DNA of 45,969 nt from positions 1 to 45,969 of the IMG/VR virus record IMGVR_UViG_3300022665_000379, one strand, 5' to 3'. The notes beneath the pieces were generated by a model, which made no database searches, was not told the DNA's origin, and worked only from the letters and a program-made list of their open reading frames with translations. Numbering within the stretch: position 1 is the stretch's first letter; each line of letters starts with the position of its first letter. Both the position numbers and the translations under genes were made by a program. Of this stretch, positions 7,744 to 16,452 are shown piece by piece. This stretch comes from a virus.

Positions 7744-8505
7744 ATCGCCAAAATAAGAATTAACGATACTGTGTTTTCTATGCGTGACGGGACTGCCGGC
7801 ACTGCTGCCGTGAATGAATCCGTCACTCCCCCTCCTGCGGGTGCAACGAGTATGGACATCGATACTGTTGTCTTAACTCGATTTGGTACCCCTGCTGCGA
7901 CCGCCGTCCCTGTGGGCGTGCGCTTTACAATCGCCGGTGAGACTGGTACACCAGTCCACGTGGTGTCTGCAAAAGTTGAAACTGTCACAGACATCACTGA
8001 CAACATCACGTTTTCGCCAGCTATCGCTACGGGTGGCGTGGTTGACGGTGCTGTCATTACATTCGACAGTATCAGCCTCGACTTTAAGATCGGGGAAGGC
8101 AACGTTACGTGGACAGAAACAACTGAGTATGATACGGAACTTGAACGTGGCGACCTGGAGACAGGTACGATCTCGGCAGGTGATGATCAGGCAATGACTG
8201 TTACGACAGCATTCACCTTCGAGTCGTACACGACTGGTACAAACGAGTCTGTCTCTCCCGTTGATGCCCTCAAAGGCGTCGGTGGAGCAAGTGAGTGGGT
8301 TACAGCTGGCGCTGATGAATGTGAGCCCTATGCTATCAAGTTGTTTGCTATCCATTCGCCAACGTGTCCTACCGGCACTAAACAGCAAGAACTTTTTGAG
8401 TTCCCAGAGTTTCGACGTACGGCAGTCAATCCTGACTTCGACGCTGGAACCATTTCTATCACGGGTACGTGTAAGGTCGTTGAACCTATTGTAACACGTA
8501 TCTAA
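7744..8505 (+). CDS. Major tail tube protein, apparent ATC start
   Basis: A 253-residue protein if it starts at ATC 7744. An AAAGGA site (7730-7735) lies 8 bases before this ATC. The reading frame is open back to the endonuclease stop (7729-7731), and the peptide after the ATC (AKIRINDTVFSMRDG) looks like a genuine N-terminus. The nearest standard starts, GTG 7771 and ATG 7780, have no visible ribosome site and would cut this off. The rest is beta-rich and acidic (MDIDTVVLTRFGTP; TFDSISLDFKIGEGNVTWTE; SITGTCKVVEPIVTRI), in the position of the tail tube gene before the tail assembly chaperone. The tube identity comes from context and composition. Confidence 0.65.
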   Translation: MAKIRINDTVFSMRDGTAGTAAVNESVTPPPAGATSMDIDTVVLTRFGTPAATAVPVGVRFTIAGETGTPVHVVSAKVETVTDITDNITFSPAIATGGVVDGAVITFDSISLDFKIGEGNVTWTETTEYDTELERGDLETGTISAGDDQAMTVTTAFTFESYTTGTNESVSPVDALKGVGGASEWVTAGADECEPYAIKLFAIHSPTCPTGTKQQELFEFPEFRRTAVNPDFDAGTISITGTCKVVEPIVTRI

Positions 8506-8532
8506 ACTCTTTCCTACCAAGGGAGATAAATC

Positions 8533-9006
8533 ATGAAACTTAAAGGAAAAGCCACAGCTGGTGGTCGCTATGTGGATTGCATTGCATTTCCACGCCCAGA
8601 TGAACCTATCGGATTCTATGTTCAAGCATTAGATGATGAATGGGACTTCTGGAATGACAACTGTCCTCGTCCTGAACCACCTACTGAAACGAAGGCCGGT
8701 GGCGAGGAGGTTGAGTTAGATGAGGACGAAGGCTATCTAGCTCAAGTGGCAGATTGGGGCACAATGAAGATGAACTTCATTGCGGTCTATTCACTCACGA
8801 TCCCAGACAATGAAATTGAGTGGGAACATGTGAAACTAGATAAGCCTTCTACTTGGAGACATTGGACAAAGGAAATCAAAGACTTTGGCCTGTCTCGTGT
8901 TGAAGCAAACCAGTTGTTCCTCAAGTGCCTAGATGTGAACTCGCTAGGTGAAGGGCTTATGGACCAGGCCCGCGCGGATTTTTTGCGTGGTCAGACGACG
9001 GCGTAG
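8533..9006 (+). CDS. Tail assembly chaperone, short form (gpG-like)
   Basis: A 157-residue protein with GGGAG upstream of its ATG. It lies between the tail tube and tape measure genes, the conserved place of lambda gpG-type chaperones. It is acidic and mostly helical toward its end (STWRHWTKEIKDFGLSRVEANQLFLKCLDVN). Near the end, T TTT TTG at 8979-8985 is a slippery heptamer in the correct phase, and the -1 frame continues for 75 codons. The short form is the unshifted product and ends at TAG 9004. Confidence 0.75.
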   Translation: MKLKGKATAGGRYVDCIAFPRPDEPIGFYVQALDDEWDFWNDNCPRPEPPTETKAGGEEVELDEDEGYLAQVADWGTMKMNFIAVYSLTIPDNEIEWEHVKLDKPSTWRHWTKEIKDFGLSRVEANQLFLKCLDVNSLGEGLMDQARADFLRGQTTA

Positions 9007-9212
9007 AACGCAACTACAACTTTCCGCCATATAAGCGGGCAGATTTTGCGGTCTATCGAGCTTGCTACCGATTCAAGATTAGGCCCCCACGGGTCATGGA
9101 GCGGTGGCAGGATTGTGATGCAATGACTAGGGCTCGTCTCCTTGTGTTCGATCAAACACTTGAACATGAGGAGTATGAGCGGCTCAACATAAATCCATTT
9201 GCTGGCCTGTAA
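8533..9212 (+). CDS. Tail assembly chaperone, -1 frameshift form (gpGT-like)
   Basis: A -1 shift at the heptamer T TTT TTG (8979-8985) joins the gpG-like frame to an open frame ending at TAA 9210-9212, giving about 226 residues. The extension has no start of its own with a ribosome site. Its composition is that of gpT-type extensions, with aromatic/basic helices (NFPPYKRADFAVYRACYRF) and a C-terminal LVFDQTLEHEEYERLN helix. Such GT fusions recruit tail tube subunits onto the tape measure during tail assembly. The stop is only 2 bases before the next ATG. Confidence 0.75.
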
Positions 9213-9214
9213 TC

Positions 9215-9784
9215 ATGTACATACTTGAGAAGGAGAAGGTTGCGTACATCGCGCATCCAAAGACAGCCTCATCATCCATTGCACATGTTCTCATCAATGA
9301 ACTAGGTTTTGATTTCGCTGGTAGGCGATAGTGTGAAGGACGAGTCAGGCACCATGAGATTGTGGAACCCCCCGGAGGCTGGGAGGGTTGGTCCGTGATA
9401 TCAACTATCCGTGATCCATTGGACACACTTGTGTCCTGGTATTTCCACCATACCAAACACATGAAAGAAAATCAAACAGCTTTTCCGCTGTGGCTGCGAT
9501 CTTGGTTACAACGGCCTAATCCCGTAGTCAAGGATCGACTCTTCTTTGGGTTGAAGTATACTACGCACGTACTCGTATATGAGCATCTTCAGTATTACTT
9601 CGACAACACCATGGCAGATCTTGGTCTACCGACCACAGAGATTCCCTGGAAGAATGTAGGCAATGCGAATCGTATTCCATACCAGAAATTCTATGAGGAG
9701 GTAGATTCTCGGCTAATGACAAAGGTCCTCACTAAGTATGAACAAGACATCCAGGACTATGCAGCATTGGCGAGTGGTGTGTAA
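9215..9784 (+). pseudogene. Sulfotransferase interrupted by an in-frame TAG
   Basis: One continuous frame from ATG 9215 to TAA 9782 is broken only by TAG at 9329-9331 (codon 39). The part before it carries the sulfotransferase 5'-phosphosulfate loop (YIAHPKTASSSIAHVL). The part after it carries the 3'-phosphate motif (STIRDPLDTLVSWYFHH). Both are needed for a PAPS-dependent sulfotransferase, so the stop splits one enzyme. The second half could be made alone from GTG 9362 but would lack the cofactor loop. CAG or another sense codon is the likely ancestor. TAG ends several other genes here, so it is not a reassigned codon. Explanations are a recent nonsense mutation, readthrough in a suppressor host, or a sequencing error. 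The location between chaperone and tape measure genes marks it as a cargo gene. Confidence 0.7.
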
Positions 9785-10293
9785 TGTTTCAGATCAGAGC
9801 TAATCTTGAACTCCCGCAGGTCGATCTAGTTGGCTACAAGAATACTCTAGCCCAAATTCTTGAGAAAGCCATAACAGAGGCTGCATTTGGTTGGGTGTCG
9901 ACTGCTATTTCTCTCATCCCAATCTGGTCTGGGGCCTCGCGAGCGACCTTCGCTGCGCTCGCCGCAGACATAAACTTCTCTCTCCAAGTAGCCCCCGTGA
10001 CAACTGCTCCGAATAGGGTAGCAGAAGGCGCAGAGGCGTCAAGTGGAGGAGTTGTTTTCGACCGGAGCGCCGGTATCTTCTCATTTTCCTATTCAACTAC
10101 TCTGGGTCATTTGATCTTCAATGAGAATTTCAACGCCAACGTTACGAAAGACCCCAAGGTCTTTGCAAAACTGTTGCAGCCTGGTCCATACAACTTTCAA
10201 GAGCTGGCAAACAGGCAAGCTGCCGGAGTTATCGATAGTATTGTGTACCCTGACCCCCGGGACTTCATTCTCGTCACTCGACTGAGCATCTAA
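9784..10293 (+). CDS. Putative tail-completion-like protein
   Basis: A 169-residue protein whose ATG overlaps the previous stop (TAATG). An N-terminal helical part (YKNTLAQILEKAITEAAFGWVSTAISLIPIWSGASRATFAAL) resembles HK97 gp10-like tail-completion proteins, in which a helical hairpin is followed by 'P-x-W(S/T)G-x-x-R'. The rest is beta-rich (GVVFDRSAGIFSFSYSTTLG). The family likeness is modest, and the location just before the tape measure gene is compatible with a minor tail role. Confidence 0.5.
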   Translation: MFQIRANLELPQVDLVGYKNTLAQILEKAITEAAFGWVSTAISLIPIWSGASRATFAALAADINFSLQVAPVTTAPNRVAEGAEASSGGVVFDRSAGIFSFSYSTTLGHLIFNENFNANVTKDPKVFAKLLQPGPYNFQELANRQAAGVIDSIVYPDPRDFILVTRLSI

Positions 10294-13200
10294 TGGTAGA
10301 TCGCATAGAACAACAATTTATCGTCGAGGCTGGCCGTGCCTTGCAGGAATTGAATCGCCTGGAAGCCGGATTCGCTAAAGCTCGGCGAGCGATTGGTGGA
10401 CTATCACGGAGTCTGAAAACGTACAATGCACGAGCGAGAGAAGCTGTCGACATCACTCGATCTCTGTCCTCTACACTGCCCGCCGTGGGCAAAGGACTCG
10501 CCAATATAGGTCGGAGTACTCAGAAATTCGGGAGGAATATAGACAAGACTCGCGAGCTGGAGACAAATCTTCGTAATGCTTTTAGGGGGACAAAGGTACT
10601 TGATAAGGGGCTCAAAGCTGCTGGTAAAAGTGCAAATAATTTAACGATTTCCTTCGAGACCTTTGCCAGGATCATTGGTACACAGATAATTGTGCGCGCC
10701 TTGGGTGCCATACAGAGAAGCATAACAGACTCTGTTACGTCAGCACTTGAACTACAAAAGCAAATAGCCCTCATACAGACTATCACACCTGATGCAGGCA
10801 TACTGCAAATCAGTGAAGCAGTACGTGAAATAAGTGACAAGTTCAATCTCGACATTGTTGAAACTGCTGCGGGACTATACAATGCCCTGTCAAATCAAGT
10901 AGGTAGCTTTGCCGAAGCATTGGAGTTCTCATCCAAGGCTGCTGAATTTGCAAAAGCCACAAACTCATCTCTGGCCGATTCAGTTGACTTGCTGTCTGGG
11001 ATTATCAAAGCATTTGGATTAACCACAAAAGATACAGATAGAATTGCAGCCCAACTATTTGTTGGTATTGATCGTGGCCGTGTAACTGCTGATGAATTAG
11101 CAAACACACTAGGCCGTGTGCTTGAGCCAGCGGATGCTATTGGTATTTCATTGGAGGCACTCGTAGCAGGTATCGCTGAAATTACAGTTAAGGGTACTAA
11201 TGCTACTGAATCTCTAACTCAATTTAGAGGCATCATCAATGCGTTGACAAAACCTACACCCGCATTAGCCAAGGCGTTCAGAGAACTTGGTTTCTCCTCA
11301 TCTGAGGCGGCTATACAGGCTCTAGAGTTGCCGGGGGTATTGGATGCGATTGTAAAATCAACTGATGGTACTCAAGAAGCTTTAGCTAAGCTTTTTCCAC
11401 GTATACGTAGTGTAGGTGGTATTCTATCTCTGACGGGGGAGAACTTAAAGGGTTTTGAGGAAACTACGAAAGAAGTAACAGAAGCTATTGGGATATTTGG
11501 GAAGTTCTCAATAGCTACGGCTACAGATGCAGAGAAATTTACTGCCGCCATAAACAGATTACAGAATGCATTTACGCAGGACATTGGTAATCTTATTGTT
11601 CGACGAGGTGCCGCTCTAGCAGATTTTGTTGGCGGTCTTGAGAACATTGGTCCCATTGTACGCAGGGCAATTCCAGTTATAGAATCGCTTACGTTATCTC
11701 TTGGAGTTTTAATTGCCACGATAGCCCTAGTTAAATTTACGGTGTTCCTTGGGTTAGCTGGACCGATTGGCCTTGTAACAATAGCTCTCATAGCAGCAAC
11801 TGCTGCTATCAAAGGTTTCGCATCTGCCGCCGATGATCGCCGGATCAAAGCTGTCCAGGACGATATCGAAGCAGCTGGCGCAGCTTCTGCAAAGAGATTA
11901 GAAGAGCTCAAGAAGGCGAATCAAGAGGAGATTAAATCAGAGCGTGAGAAGAATAAGGAAATCTTGAAAGAAACACAACTGCTTGCAGCTGCAACAACCT
12001 TAGCGTTGAGAACACAGACACAAGAGGCTCTAACGCGAGACAAAGCACTCGCTCGCAGCATTAAAATCAATCTACAAGATGTTCTATCAGCACGTGAAAG
12101 ACTACTGTCTGCGTTTACCTCTGTAGTGCAGGAGTCTGCGAGCATTATTCGCGACAGTGACGCAATTGTAGAACGGATAACAAGACGCCAAGAAGGTAGG
12201 GATATAGAAGCCCGAGAAGAAGGTCTCTCTGAAGAGGTTAAGACCTTTAACAAGATTCGTCGTGCTGAAGAAGGCTCGACACAGGCAGCGCGTGACTTTG
12301 CTAAAGCATTACGGGATGGCAGTGTAGAGGGTGTAAAACTAGCACAAGCAGCATTCGAACGATCACAATCAGAATTGGATGCCGCACGAAGTAGTGCTAA
12401 GACTCTCAACAATTCTGGTCTACTTAATCGAGCCAATCGAGTTGGTCAAGAAATAACCAGCCGACAAAAACGTTCTGAAGAGTCATTACGTCGGACACAG
12501 GAGCAACGCTTACAGGTAGCAAAGGACAATCGAGCTGAAGTCATCGGAACGAATTCTGAAATCGAAGTACGAGTTAAGCGCATTGGTGAACTTGCGAGAA
12601 CAACAGATGAATTTGGAAGGGCATTAGCCCCAGGAGTAATCGCAAGGAATGCAGCGGAGCTGGAGCGCGAAGTCGCTGAACTAGCCAAACTCACTGTAAA
12701 AGGTTTGGGGGAAGCTACAGCAGCAGGACTGGCCGATCTTGTCAGAGACATTGAGGAAACTCTTAGATCGAGACCCATACAAATCAAATTAGATTTTCTT
12801 GAAGCCCAAAAGCAACTCAAGGCTCAACAACTTGAAATCGAACTTGCTGTTAAATTGATTTTTCCGAATGTGGAACAGCTTAGAACTGTGACAGGTCGAG
12901 CCTTGACTGATCCGGGTGCAATTGGCCAAGCTCAATCTGATATTGTGGCAGAACGGGAGTCTCTGATAACTCTTGAACAGAGAGCAAATGAGCAACTTGA
13001 ACGACGTCAAGGACTCACAGACGAAGTCAACAGATCTATTGCACGTACTACTGAATTAGTAAGAAAGAGAGGTCGGGAAATCAAGAAAGCGGATGTCGAT
13101 CCTCTTATTCCAGGAGTAGAACAGAATGAGACAACAAAAAGGCGAGTTGCCCTTTTAAGAACACAGCAGCAAGCTGCAAACACGTTGCGAGGTGCCTTAA

Positions 13201-13895
13201 CATTATTAGCTGATACGGGTGATACTGAGGCTGTAATACGTGCATTAGCTAACATAGAACGCATAAGTGAGAATACAGGTATCTCATTTAACGATTTATC
13301 CATAGAAATTGCTGGGGCTCAAAAGAGCATTGTAGCATTTGCTAAACTACAGGATGTAAAATTCACACCTGAACAGCAGAAAAGGTTGGACGCCCTACGA
13401 GGAGTTGCTGCTCCTTTCCAACGTCAAGGTGAGAATCTCGAACAATCTCTGGCAACTTCAAAATTGATCGTTGCTGAATTTCAGAAAGTGGAAGATAGCT
13501 CCGGTCGAACGAAGCTGAATTTCTCGGGCTTGCTCCAAGGTCTCGGTAGGTTATTTGGTACTTCTACCGCCCCTGTCACAGAGTTCGCCGGCATTGCTCG
13601 GCTGGCTAACGGAGGATTCACGAGAGGCACGGACACTATACCTGCTTTGCTTTCTCGTGGTGAGTCAGTTATCAATGCTCGCGCATCACAGAGATTCTTC
13701 TCTCAGATTCAAGCCTTCAACGCCGGTGGCACACCTGTCTCGCGGGCTGGAGACAGCAATGTAACCATCAGCACGGGGGACATCAACGTAAATGGTGCGA
13801 CTAATCCAACGGCAACTGCCCGAGAGATAGATCGCACGCTCAATAGATTAGCGCGACGGGGAGCATCCCGCGCAATACGAAGTCGCCGTCGCTAA
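10293..13895 (+). CDS. Tail tape measure protein
   Basis: A 1200-residue protein, the longest in the window, with its ATG overlapping the previous stop. Residues about 150-400 show a TP901-type tape measure core (NLDIVETAAGLYNALSNQ, SLADSVDLLSGIIKAFGL, DELANTLGRVLEPADAIG, LVAGIAEITVKGTNATESLT). Hydrophobic segments near 465-510 (SLTLSLGVLIATIALVKFTV, GLVTIALIAATAAIKGFA) could cross a membrane at DNA ejection. Long charged coiled coils follow to about residue 1080. The C-terminus has FARGGxTxGxDTIPALLSRGE-like sequence (ARLANGGFTRGTDTIPALL), common in tape measure proteins. Its length should set a tail of about 180 nm at 1.5 angstrom per residue. Confidence 0.92.
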   Translation: MVDRIEQQFIVEAGRALQELNRLEAGFAKARRAIGGLSRSLKTYNARAREAVDITRSLSSTLPAVGKGLANIGRSTQKFGRNIDKTRELETNLRNAFRGTKVLDKGLKAAGKSANNLTISFETFARIIGTQIIVRALGAIQRSITDSVTSALELQKQIALIQTITPDAGILQISEAVREISDKFNLDIVETAAGLYNALSNQVGSFAEALEFSSKAAEFAKATNSSLADSVDLLSGIIKAFGLTTKDTDRIAAQLFVGIDRGRVTADELANTLGRVLEPADAIGISLEALVAGIAEITVKGTNATESLTQFRGIINALTKPTPALAKAFRELGFSSSEAAIQALELPGVLDAIVKSTDGTQEALAKLFPRIRSVGGILSLTGENLKGFEETTKEVTEAIGIFGKFSIATATDAEKFTAAINRLQNAFTQDIGNLIVRRGAALADFVGGLENIGPIVRRAIPVIESLTLSLGVLIATIALVKFTVFLGLAGPIGLVTIALIAATAAIKGFASAADDRRIKAVQDDIEAAGAASAKRLEELKKANQEEIKSEREKNKEILKETQLLAAATTLALRTQTQEALTRDKALARSIKINLQDVLSARERLLSAFTSVVQESASIIRDSDAIVERITRRQEGRDIEAREEGLSEEVKTFNKIRRAEEGSTQAARDFAKALRDGSVEGVKLAQAAFERSQSELDAARSSAKTLNNSGLLNRANRVGQEITSRQKRSEESLRRTQEQRLQVAKDNRAEVIGTNSEIEVRVKRIGELARTTDEFGRALAPGVIARNAAELEREVAELAKLTVKGLGEATAAGLADLVRDIEETLRSRPIQIKLDFLEAQKQLKAQQLEIELAVKLIFPNVEQLRTVTGRALTDPGAIGQAQSDIVAERESLITLEQRANEQLERRQGLTDEVNRSIARTTELVRKRGREIKKADVDPLIPGVEQNETTKRRVALLRTQQQAANTLRGALTLLADTGDTEAVIRALANIERISENTGISFNDLSIEIAGAQKSIVAFAKLQDVKFTPEQQKRLDALRGVAAPFQRQGENLEQSLATSKLIVAEFQKVEDSSGRTKLNFSGLLQGLGRLFGTSTAPVTEFAGIARLANGGFTRGTDTIPALLSRGESVINARASQRFFSQIQAFNAGGTPVSRAGDSNVTISTGDINVNGATNPTATAREIDRTLNRLARRGASRAIRSRRR

Positions 13896-13910
13896 ACGAT
13901 ACCAACCAAT

Positions 13911-13940
13911 GGGCTGAGCTACGTTTCGGCCTTTCTTTTC
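13911..13940 (+). terminator. Terminator-like hairpin after the tape measure gene
   Basis: GGCTGA (13912-13917) pairs with TTCGGCC (13925-13931, one G-U pair) and is followed by TTTCTTTTC. It lies between the tape measure stop and the ribosome site (GAGGAAC) of the next gene. Confidence 0.5.
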
Positions 13941-13957
13941 AACCCGCGAGGAACCCT

Positions 13958-14572
13958 ATGAAAATTACTGATCAAATGCGAGCGAAAGAGGCCGGCTCTG
14001 CATCCTGTACCCTAGAGCAAAAGCCCCAAGCTGTTGACAATATTGACGGTCTCACAGGTACATACACCTTCGAACATTGGCGGGCTGGGAAACTCATTTA
14101 CAGTGAGACAGCTACCAATCTGATACTCAACGAAGGTAAGAACAAGTTACTCGGAGTCATGTTCGTCTCCGAGACACAGTTAACGACCTGGTTCATCGGA
14201 CTCATCGATAACGCTGGGTTCGCCTCGATCGCAGTCGGTGACGACTACGACGGTATCAATGACACGAATGGCTGGACAGAGTTCGCATCCTACACGGACC
14301 CCGCGAACGCTAACTCTGCAACTACGCGACCCGCGTGGACGCCGGGCACTCCTGCCAGTCAATCGGTAACCAATGGAACAGTGGTCAGTTTCGATATTAC
14401 GGGCGCCGGCACGGTCAAGGGGATCTTCCTTGCAGCCGGCACGAATGCTCAAACGAAATCTGACTCCACGGCAGCAGGGAACTTTCTCTGGTGTGCAACG
14501 ACATTTACCGGCGGCGACCGCGTGGTCGCGAATTTGGACGTATTGAAGGTGACTTATACGGTCAACGCCTAA
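13958..14572 (+). CDS. Minor tail/virion protein
   Basis: A 204-residue protein with GAGGAA 9 bases before its ATG. It is beta-rich: GTYTFEHWRAGKLIYSETATN, NLILNEGKNKLLGVMF, TTWFIGLIDNAGF, then Ser/Thr/Ala-rich strands. The pattern 'TNLILNEG...L......T.WFIGLI' is familiar from phage virion proteins of unknown function. It lies between two terminator-like hairpins and may be its own transcription unit. A tail fibre-associated role is inferred from position. Confidence 0.6.
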   Translation: MKITDQMRAKEAGSASCTLEQKPQAVDNIDGLTGTYTFEHWRAGKLIYSETATNLILNEGKNKLLGVMFVSETQLTTWFIGLIDNAGFASIAVGDDYDGINDTNGWTEFASYTDPANANSATTRPAWTPGTPASQSVTNGTVVSFDITGAGTVKGIFLAAGTNAQTKSDSTAAGNFLWCATTFTGGDRVVANLDVLKVTYTVNA

Positions 14573-14593
14573 ACCCGTTCTCTCCCTTGGTTG

Positions 14594-14634
14594 GGCTGGG
14601 GGTTGGTATCCATATCGGCCCCCAGCCTATTTTT
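14594..14634 (+). terminator. Strong rho-independent terminator
   Basis: A perfect 9-bp stem GGCTGGGGG (14594-14602) with CCCCCAGCC (14619-14627) and a 16-base loop, followed by TATTTTT. It ends only 4 bases before the ATG of the first fibre paralogue. Confidence 0.8.
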
Positions 14635-14637
14635 GCT

Positions 14638-15528
14638 ATGGTATTACGACGAGAACAATTCGTAAATCACGTCCTGACGACGCTTAACGGTGCCATCAAT
14701 GACACGGTCACTTCGTTGACTTTAACAGACGCCAGCTTGCTTCCTCTAACCGGTGACTGTCGACTCAGGCTGGAGGAGGAAGTGGTCTTGATGACTGACC
14801 GCTCGGGTGACACACTCGTGGTGGAGCGAGGGGCCGATGGAACTACGGCGATTGCACACGCTGATCAAATTGCTGTCAATGCCGTAGTCACACGTGATGC
14901 GATTAAAAGATACATCGACGACATAACCGCCGGAGCCAGCGCCCGAGAGCCAATGCGGATTTTGGATAAGTCCAACAACATACTAATTGCCAGTGATTTC
15001 ACCTTTGTGAACCAAGCCTCCTCGTCTGTGTTTGATGATGCTGGAGGTGGAATCACCATGATCAATGCCGAAACGGGTACAGTCGGATTCAAGATGCTGA
15101 CCAAGGCGGCGCCTTCGACCCCGTACACTGTCCGAGGTAAGATCCTCCTGGGTCCTGGGTGGGATGAGGGAGGATCAGGAACCATTGGGGGTATATGTTT
15201 CCGGGAAAGCTCCACGGGTAAATTCATGATGACCACCTTTGAGCCTGGTGACTTCATGCAGGTGGGAAAATGGACGAATGAAAATACCTTCAATTCATTT
15301 ATTGGTGCGAGTGTTGATTGCAACAATTACTGGGTATGGCAGGAGATCGAAGATGATGGCGTCGACCTGAAGTTTCGTGTATCCTATGATGGTGTAAATT
15401 ACATACAGCTCACCTCAGAAACCCGCACCACGTTCATGGTTGGGGGACCGAATCAAGTGGGCTTCGCTTGCAGTAGCCGAGGGAGGCCAGACAAGCTTAT
15501 GCATCTGAAAGCTTGGAGAGAATTCTAA
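14638..15528 (+). CDS. Tail fibre-like paralogue 1
   Basis: A 296-residue protein, first of three tandem paralogues. About 95 N-terminal residues form a beta-rich module (REQFVNHVLTTLNGAINDTV, GDCRLRLEEEVVLMTDRSGD, VERGADGTTAIAHAD). The C-terminal 200 residues look like a concanavalin-like jelly roll (ICFRESSTGKFMMTTFEPGD, VDLKFRVSYDGVNY, GGPNQVGFACSSRG) with a last KLMHLKAWREF segment. The start ATG follows the terminator's T tract directly and shows no ribosome binding site; an earlier in-frame start near 14491 would lie inside the previous gene. A glycan-binding tail component is inferred. Confidence 0.72.
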   Translation: MVLRREQFVNHVLTTLNGAINDTVTSLTLTDASLLPLTGDCRLRLEEEVVLMTDRSGDTLVVERGADGTTAIAHADQIAVNAVVTRDAIKRYIDDITAGASAREPMRILDKSNNILIASDFTFVNQASSSVFDDAGGGITMINAETGTVGFKMLTKAAPSTPYTVRGKILLGPGWDEGGSGTIGGICFRESSTGKFMMTTFEPGDFMQVGKWTNENTFNSFIGASVDCNNYWVWQEIEDDGVDLKFRVSYDGVNYIQLTSETRTTFMVGGPNQVGFACSSRGRPDKLMHLKAWREF

Positions 15529-16449
15529 ATGGCCGCGAGACGAGAACAACATGTGAATGATGCGGTAACCACGCTCAATGAGGTGTTGGATGCCAGCGAG
15601 ACCGTCATCACTATGACGGATGGTTCAGTATTCCCCACAGAGGGGGACTGCCGTTTTATCATCGGCACAGAACGATTCAAGATGACATCCCGAACGGGCA
15701 ATGACGTGACAGCCGAACGAGGTGTCGAGGGAAGCATAGCGGCGACTCATTCAATCAGTGATCCAGTTAAGATCATCGTCACGGAGAAATCATTCACGGA
15801 CTTTATCAAAGACGCCAGTGCCCTCGGGCTAGGAAACTTGGGCGGCGGTGGCAATCATCGTCGCCCTTTTCGTTTGTTAGACCAGTCCAACAGCATCCTC
15901 ACATTGTCAGATTTCACTTGGTTGAACCAGGGCTCAGCATCTGTGGCGAATGACCCATGGGGTGGAATTACGATGACAGTACCTGAGACGGGTACAACGC
16001 CATGGAAACTCCAGTACAGAACCTCGCCGTCCCCGCCTTACATACTCACGGCCAACTTGGTGTTTGGGGGCGGTATGGCCTATGGGATATCTGGCTCAGC
16101 AATGGGATTGGGATTCCGAGAGTCATCCTCCGGGAAGCTCATGATCGGCCAGGTGGAGGTAGGAGACATTGCCAACTTCAACAGATGGCTTGGTCCTTCA
16201 TCCTTCTCGGCTGCCGCCGCCAGCAATGAGACCACTGATATTATCCACAACGACTACTGGTTGCAAGTGGAGGATGATAACACAGATCTGATCTACAGAC
16301 TATCCACGGACGGTGTAACCTTCTATGAGGTGGGTCGGGATGCTCGCACGGTATTCATGGCAGGTGGACCGAATCAGATTGCCTGGTTCGTATTTGAGCG
16401 AGGCGAAGCGAACAAACTAATGCACCTCAGAAGTTGGATTGAGGAGTAA
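15529..16449 (+). CDS. Tail fibre-like paralogue 2
   Basis: A 306-residue protein whose ATG abuts the stop of paralogue 1. It repeats the same layout: RREQHVNDAVTTLNEVLDAS, GDCRFIIGTERFKMTSRTGN, ERGVEGSIAATHS, then a GLGFRESSSGKLMIGQVEVGD segment and the ending GGPNQIAWFV...KLMHLRSWIEE. A Gly-rich hinge (NLGGGGNHRR) separates the halves. Tandem duplication of a receptor-binding or decorating protein is inferred. Confidence 0.72.
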   Translation: MAARREQHVNDAVTTLNEVLDASETVITMTDGSVFPTEGDCRFIIGTERFKMTSRTGNDVTAERGVEGSIAATHSISDPVKIIVTEKSFTDFIKDASALGLGNLGGGGNHRRPFRLLDQSNSILTLSDFTWLNQGSASVANDPWGGITMTVPETGTTPWKLQYRTSPSPPYILTANLVFGGGMAYGISGSAMGLGFRESSSGKLMIGQVEVGDIANFNRWLGPSSFSAAAASNETTDIIHNDYWLQVEDDNTDLIYRLSTDGVTFYEVGRDARTVFMAGGPNQIAWFVFERGEANKLMHLRSWIEE

Positions 16450-16452
16450 CAC

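Noticed and set aside
7873-8625. 250-codon open frame on the minus strand across tail tube and chaperone genes
   Set aside because: It lies opposite two real genes, spans their boundary, and shows a Cys/Arg/Ser-rich composition typical of antisense translation.
8533-9212. Reading TAG as a sense codon across the genome
   Set aside because: TAG closes several genes at sensible places (2646, 3173, 5927, 22104), so stop reassignment does not explain the sulfotransferase lesion.
11372-12436. Two long minus-strand frames inside the tape measure gene
   Set aside because: Ser/Arg/Ala-rich antisense shadow of a helical, charged coding sequence.
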